64,000 bases of DNA from assembly GCA_947647275.1 (NCBI GenBank), contig CANSJQ010000006.1, positions 1-64,000 on the forward strand. Reading direction: 5' to 3'. Below, piece by piece: positions 62,158 through 64,000 of this stretch. The position numbers and the translations under genes were made by a program. Position 1 is the first letter of the stretch, and each line of letters begins with the position of its first letter. The DNA is from an uncultured Clostridiaceae bacterium (lineage in GTDB: Bacteria > Bacillota > Clostridia > TANB77 > CAG-508). The notes under the pieces are model-generated. The model worked only from the letters and a program-made list of their open reading frames with translations, searched no databases and was not told the DNA's origin.

Positions 62158-63905
62158 ATGAGTAAAGAGTTAAGATTTGAAAGTAAAAAGCAGAAATTTG
62201 CTATATTTGATATAGAGAAAGTTTCCTTAAAGTCTACACGTGGTATTACATTAATTTCATTAGTAATAACAATAATAATATTAATAATATTGGCAGGAAT
62301 AGCAATAAATTTGAGCATAGGAGAAAATGGAATATTCAGAAGAGTACAGCAAGCAAAAGAAAAATATAACGAAACAACAGTAAAGGAAAAATTAGAATTA
62401 ATATTATCAGAAGCAAGAATAGAAAAGGAAACAAATAAAAATTATAATGAAGAATTATTAGATAATATGTTAGAAAATAGTGGGATGACAGTAAATGGAA
62501 ATAATGTAATAGTTGATAATTATAATTTTGAAATAGATAAAGAAAACTTAATAATATTACAAGATCTAGGAAAAACACAAGTAAAAGTAACAAAACAAGT
62601 AGAAGAATATTTGGGGAAAAATGAAAATAGTAAATATGAAGCAAATGTATTATTAAAAGTAGAAAGTAATATAGAAATAGAAAAAGTAACCATAATAGAT
62701 CCAGATGGAACAAAATTAGAAATAGAAACAGATAAAATACAACTAGGAAAAAATATGACAATAGAATTTGACGAAGAATATATAATAGAGATAGTAACAA
62801 AAGATGGAAAAATATATAGAAGAAAAATAATAGAAAAAACTAGAGAAGAGATAAGAACAGCAGAAGAACTTTCAGAATTTAGAGATAAAGTAAATATAGG
62901 TTTAACATATGAAGGAAAAGAAATAAATGTATTAAGAGATATAGATTTAAGTACTGTATGTGGGGAAAACTTAAATGGAAACAAAGTAAATTGGAAACCA
63001 ATTGGAAATGTCCAAAATAAATTTAAAGGAACATTCAACGGAAATTATAACAAAATTAATAATTTATATATAAATAGTAATATAGATGATAATGGGGCAC
63101 TTTTTGGTAGTATATCACAAACGGCAATAATAGAAAATGTAATTATGGAAAATGTTAATATATATATTAATTATGAAAGCGATCATTGCTATGTAGCTGC
63201 TATCGTTTCAAGTTGTGAAGGTAAAATAAATAATTGTGGAGTTGAATCAGGAAATATAACAGCATATCAAATATTAAAAGCAAGCAGATATAGACAAGTT
63301 ACAGTTGGTGGTGTATCTGGAACATGTTATGATAGTGGGGAAATAAATAAGTGTTATAATAAAGCGAATATAAGTGGAACATGTTATTATACAAATACTC
63401 TTACTGATGTAAGTCATTATGTGGTAGTAGGAGGAGTATGTGGCTTTTTAGGTGGAGAAGGAAAAATACTTGATTGTTACAATTCGGGAAATATAACAGC
63501 AAAAGGATATACAGCACGTGCAGGAGGAGTGACAGGCATGATGATAGATAACAATACTGAAGTAATTAACTGTTATAGTTGTGCAAATGAAATTTCTATA
63601 ATCGGTTTAGATAATATCTGTGGAGGAGTTGTTGGCTTATACGTGGTGGAACTATGAATAATTCATGGTGTACACCAAAAACAGCATATGCATGTTATTA
63701 TGAGAAAAACTATACACCACAACCATTAGGTGTAGTATCAGAAGATACATTAAAAGGCTATGCAACTACTTTAAAAGATAAATATATAGAAGACGGAAAA
63801 ATAAAAGATGTAAATGGAAATTGGGTAGATAATAAGGATGAACAAGATAATATAATATATATAAATAATGGATATCCAATTTTAAAATGGCAGATGCAAA
63901 GATGA
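62158..63905 (+). CDS. Large pilin-like surface protein with GLUG-type repeats, frame break near 63640
   Basis: The protein starts with a leader and a pilin-type helix (GITLISLVITIIILIILAGI), then NLSIGENGIFRRVQQAKEKY as in the protein at 55113. A coiled coil, a beta domain with ATNV-like strands (NIEIEKVTIIDPDGTKLEIE) and GLUG-like repeats follow (NNGALFGSISQTAIIENV-type, GGVCGFLGGEGKILDCYNSG, ARAGGVTGMMIDNNTEVINC). Frame 0 ends at 63657; the sensible continuation MNNSWCTPKTAYACYYEKNY is in the -1 frame to 63905. This break is not of the CGG type. GGGGGAAAG lies upstream. Confidence 0.7.
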
Positions 63906-63949
63906 ATTAGTATCAAAATTAAGAAAGGCACTGCTTTAATGAAATGATT

Positions 63950-63985
63950 AAAGAGCTATTATATTTGAAGTATAATAGCTTTTTT
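63950..63985 (+). terminator. Rho-independent terminator
   Basis: AAAGAGCTATTATA pairs with TATAATAGCTTTTTT around TTTGAAG after the pilin-like gene. Confidence 0.85.
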
Positions 63986-64000
63986 CCTTGACATTAGTAC

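Noticed and set aside
62336..63038. Long leucine-rich ORFs on the minus strand over the pilin-like gene, and similar ones across other genes
   Set aside because: They are opposite-strand shadows of AT-rich genes: no ribosome sites, low-complexity Leu/Phe/Ser composition.

Overview
The window looks like chromosome of an anaerobic, endospore-forming, very AT-rich member of the Clostridia (Bacillota), probably an uncultured gut-type lineage. Spore genes support this: two alpha/beta-type SASPs, a BofA homologue and an unlisted 26-residue SpoVM. Other low-GC Gram-positive marks are a CtsR-McsA-McsB-ClpC stress operon with a CtsR operator, a PerR/Fur-type regulator next to a reverse rubrerythrin, a T-box upstream of serS, GatCAB with GluRS, PrkC/Stp, and MinD-MinE-RodA. 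TGA is used as a normal stop. There is one tRNA (elongator Met), no rRNA and no CRISPR array. The species cannot be fixed from this alone.

Layout. 1-8.2 kb: a decayed coiled-coil gene, acetyltransferases, a methyltransferase, pyrimidine-nucleoside phosphorylase and a three-gene ABC-2 exporter. 8.2-15.9 kb: zinc-ribbon protein, PerR-like regulator plus rubrerythrin, gltX, then engB, tdk and T-box-controlled serS on the minus strand. 15.9-26.6 kb: receiver protein, CaCA exchanger, yaaL-like gene and bofA, a DAACS symporter, glmS, uvrC and an ORF6N regulator. 26.7-33.7 kb: gatCAB, DUF4160/DUF2442 pair, rpsT, hpf and two SASPs. 33.9-38.7 kb: ctsR-mcsA-mcsB-clpC. 40.7-49.0 kb: rlmN-stp-prkC-rsgA-rpe, a bactofilin-like membrane protein, nth, a small membrane protein with spoVM, and rpmB. 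49.2-50.5 kb: a roughly 635-nt structured RNA followed by a four-helix membrane protein, read here as OLE RNA and oapA. 51-54.6 kb: a candidate type I toxin-antitoxin, ruvA and rarA. 55-64 kb: pilin-like proteins, minD-minE-rodA-dus, a GerS/LolA-like protein, mazF and an HD-GYP protein.

Three window-wide patterns stand out. First, five genes (bofA, ctsR, rsgA, an HD-GYP gene and a GerS-like gene) are broken by the same +1 lesion: an extra C exactly before a conserved glycine codon, which makes an in-frame CGG. I found no other in-frame CGG codon in the ordinary genes. Second, about a dozen short single-gene units with strong ribosome binding sites and their own terminators do use CGG and other GC-richer codons, and match no family I recognise. 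Third, several families of small inverted repeats lie between genes, including between genes of one operon (gatCAB, ctsR-mcsAB).
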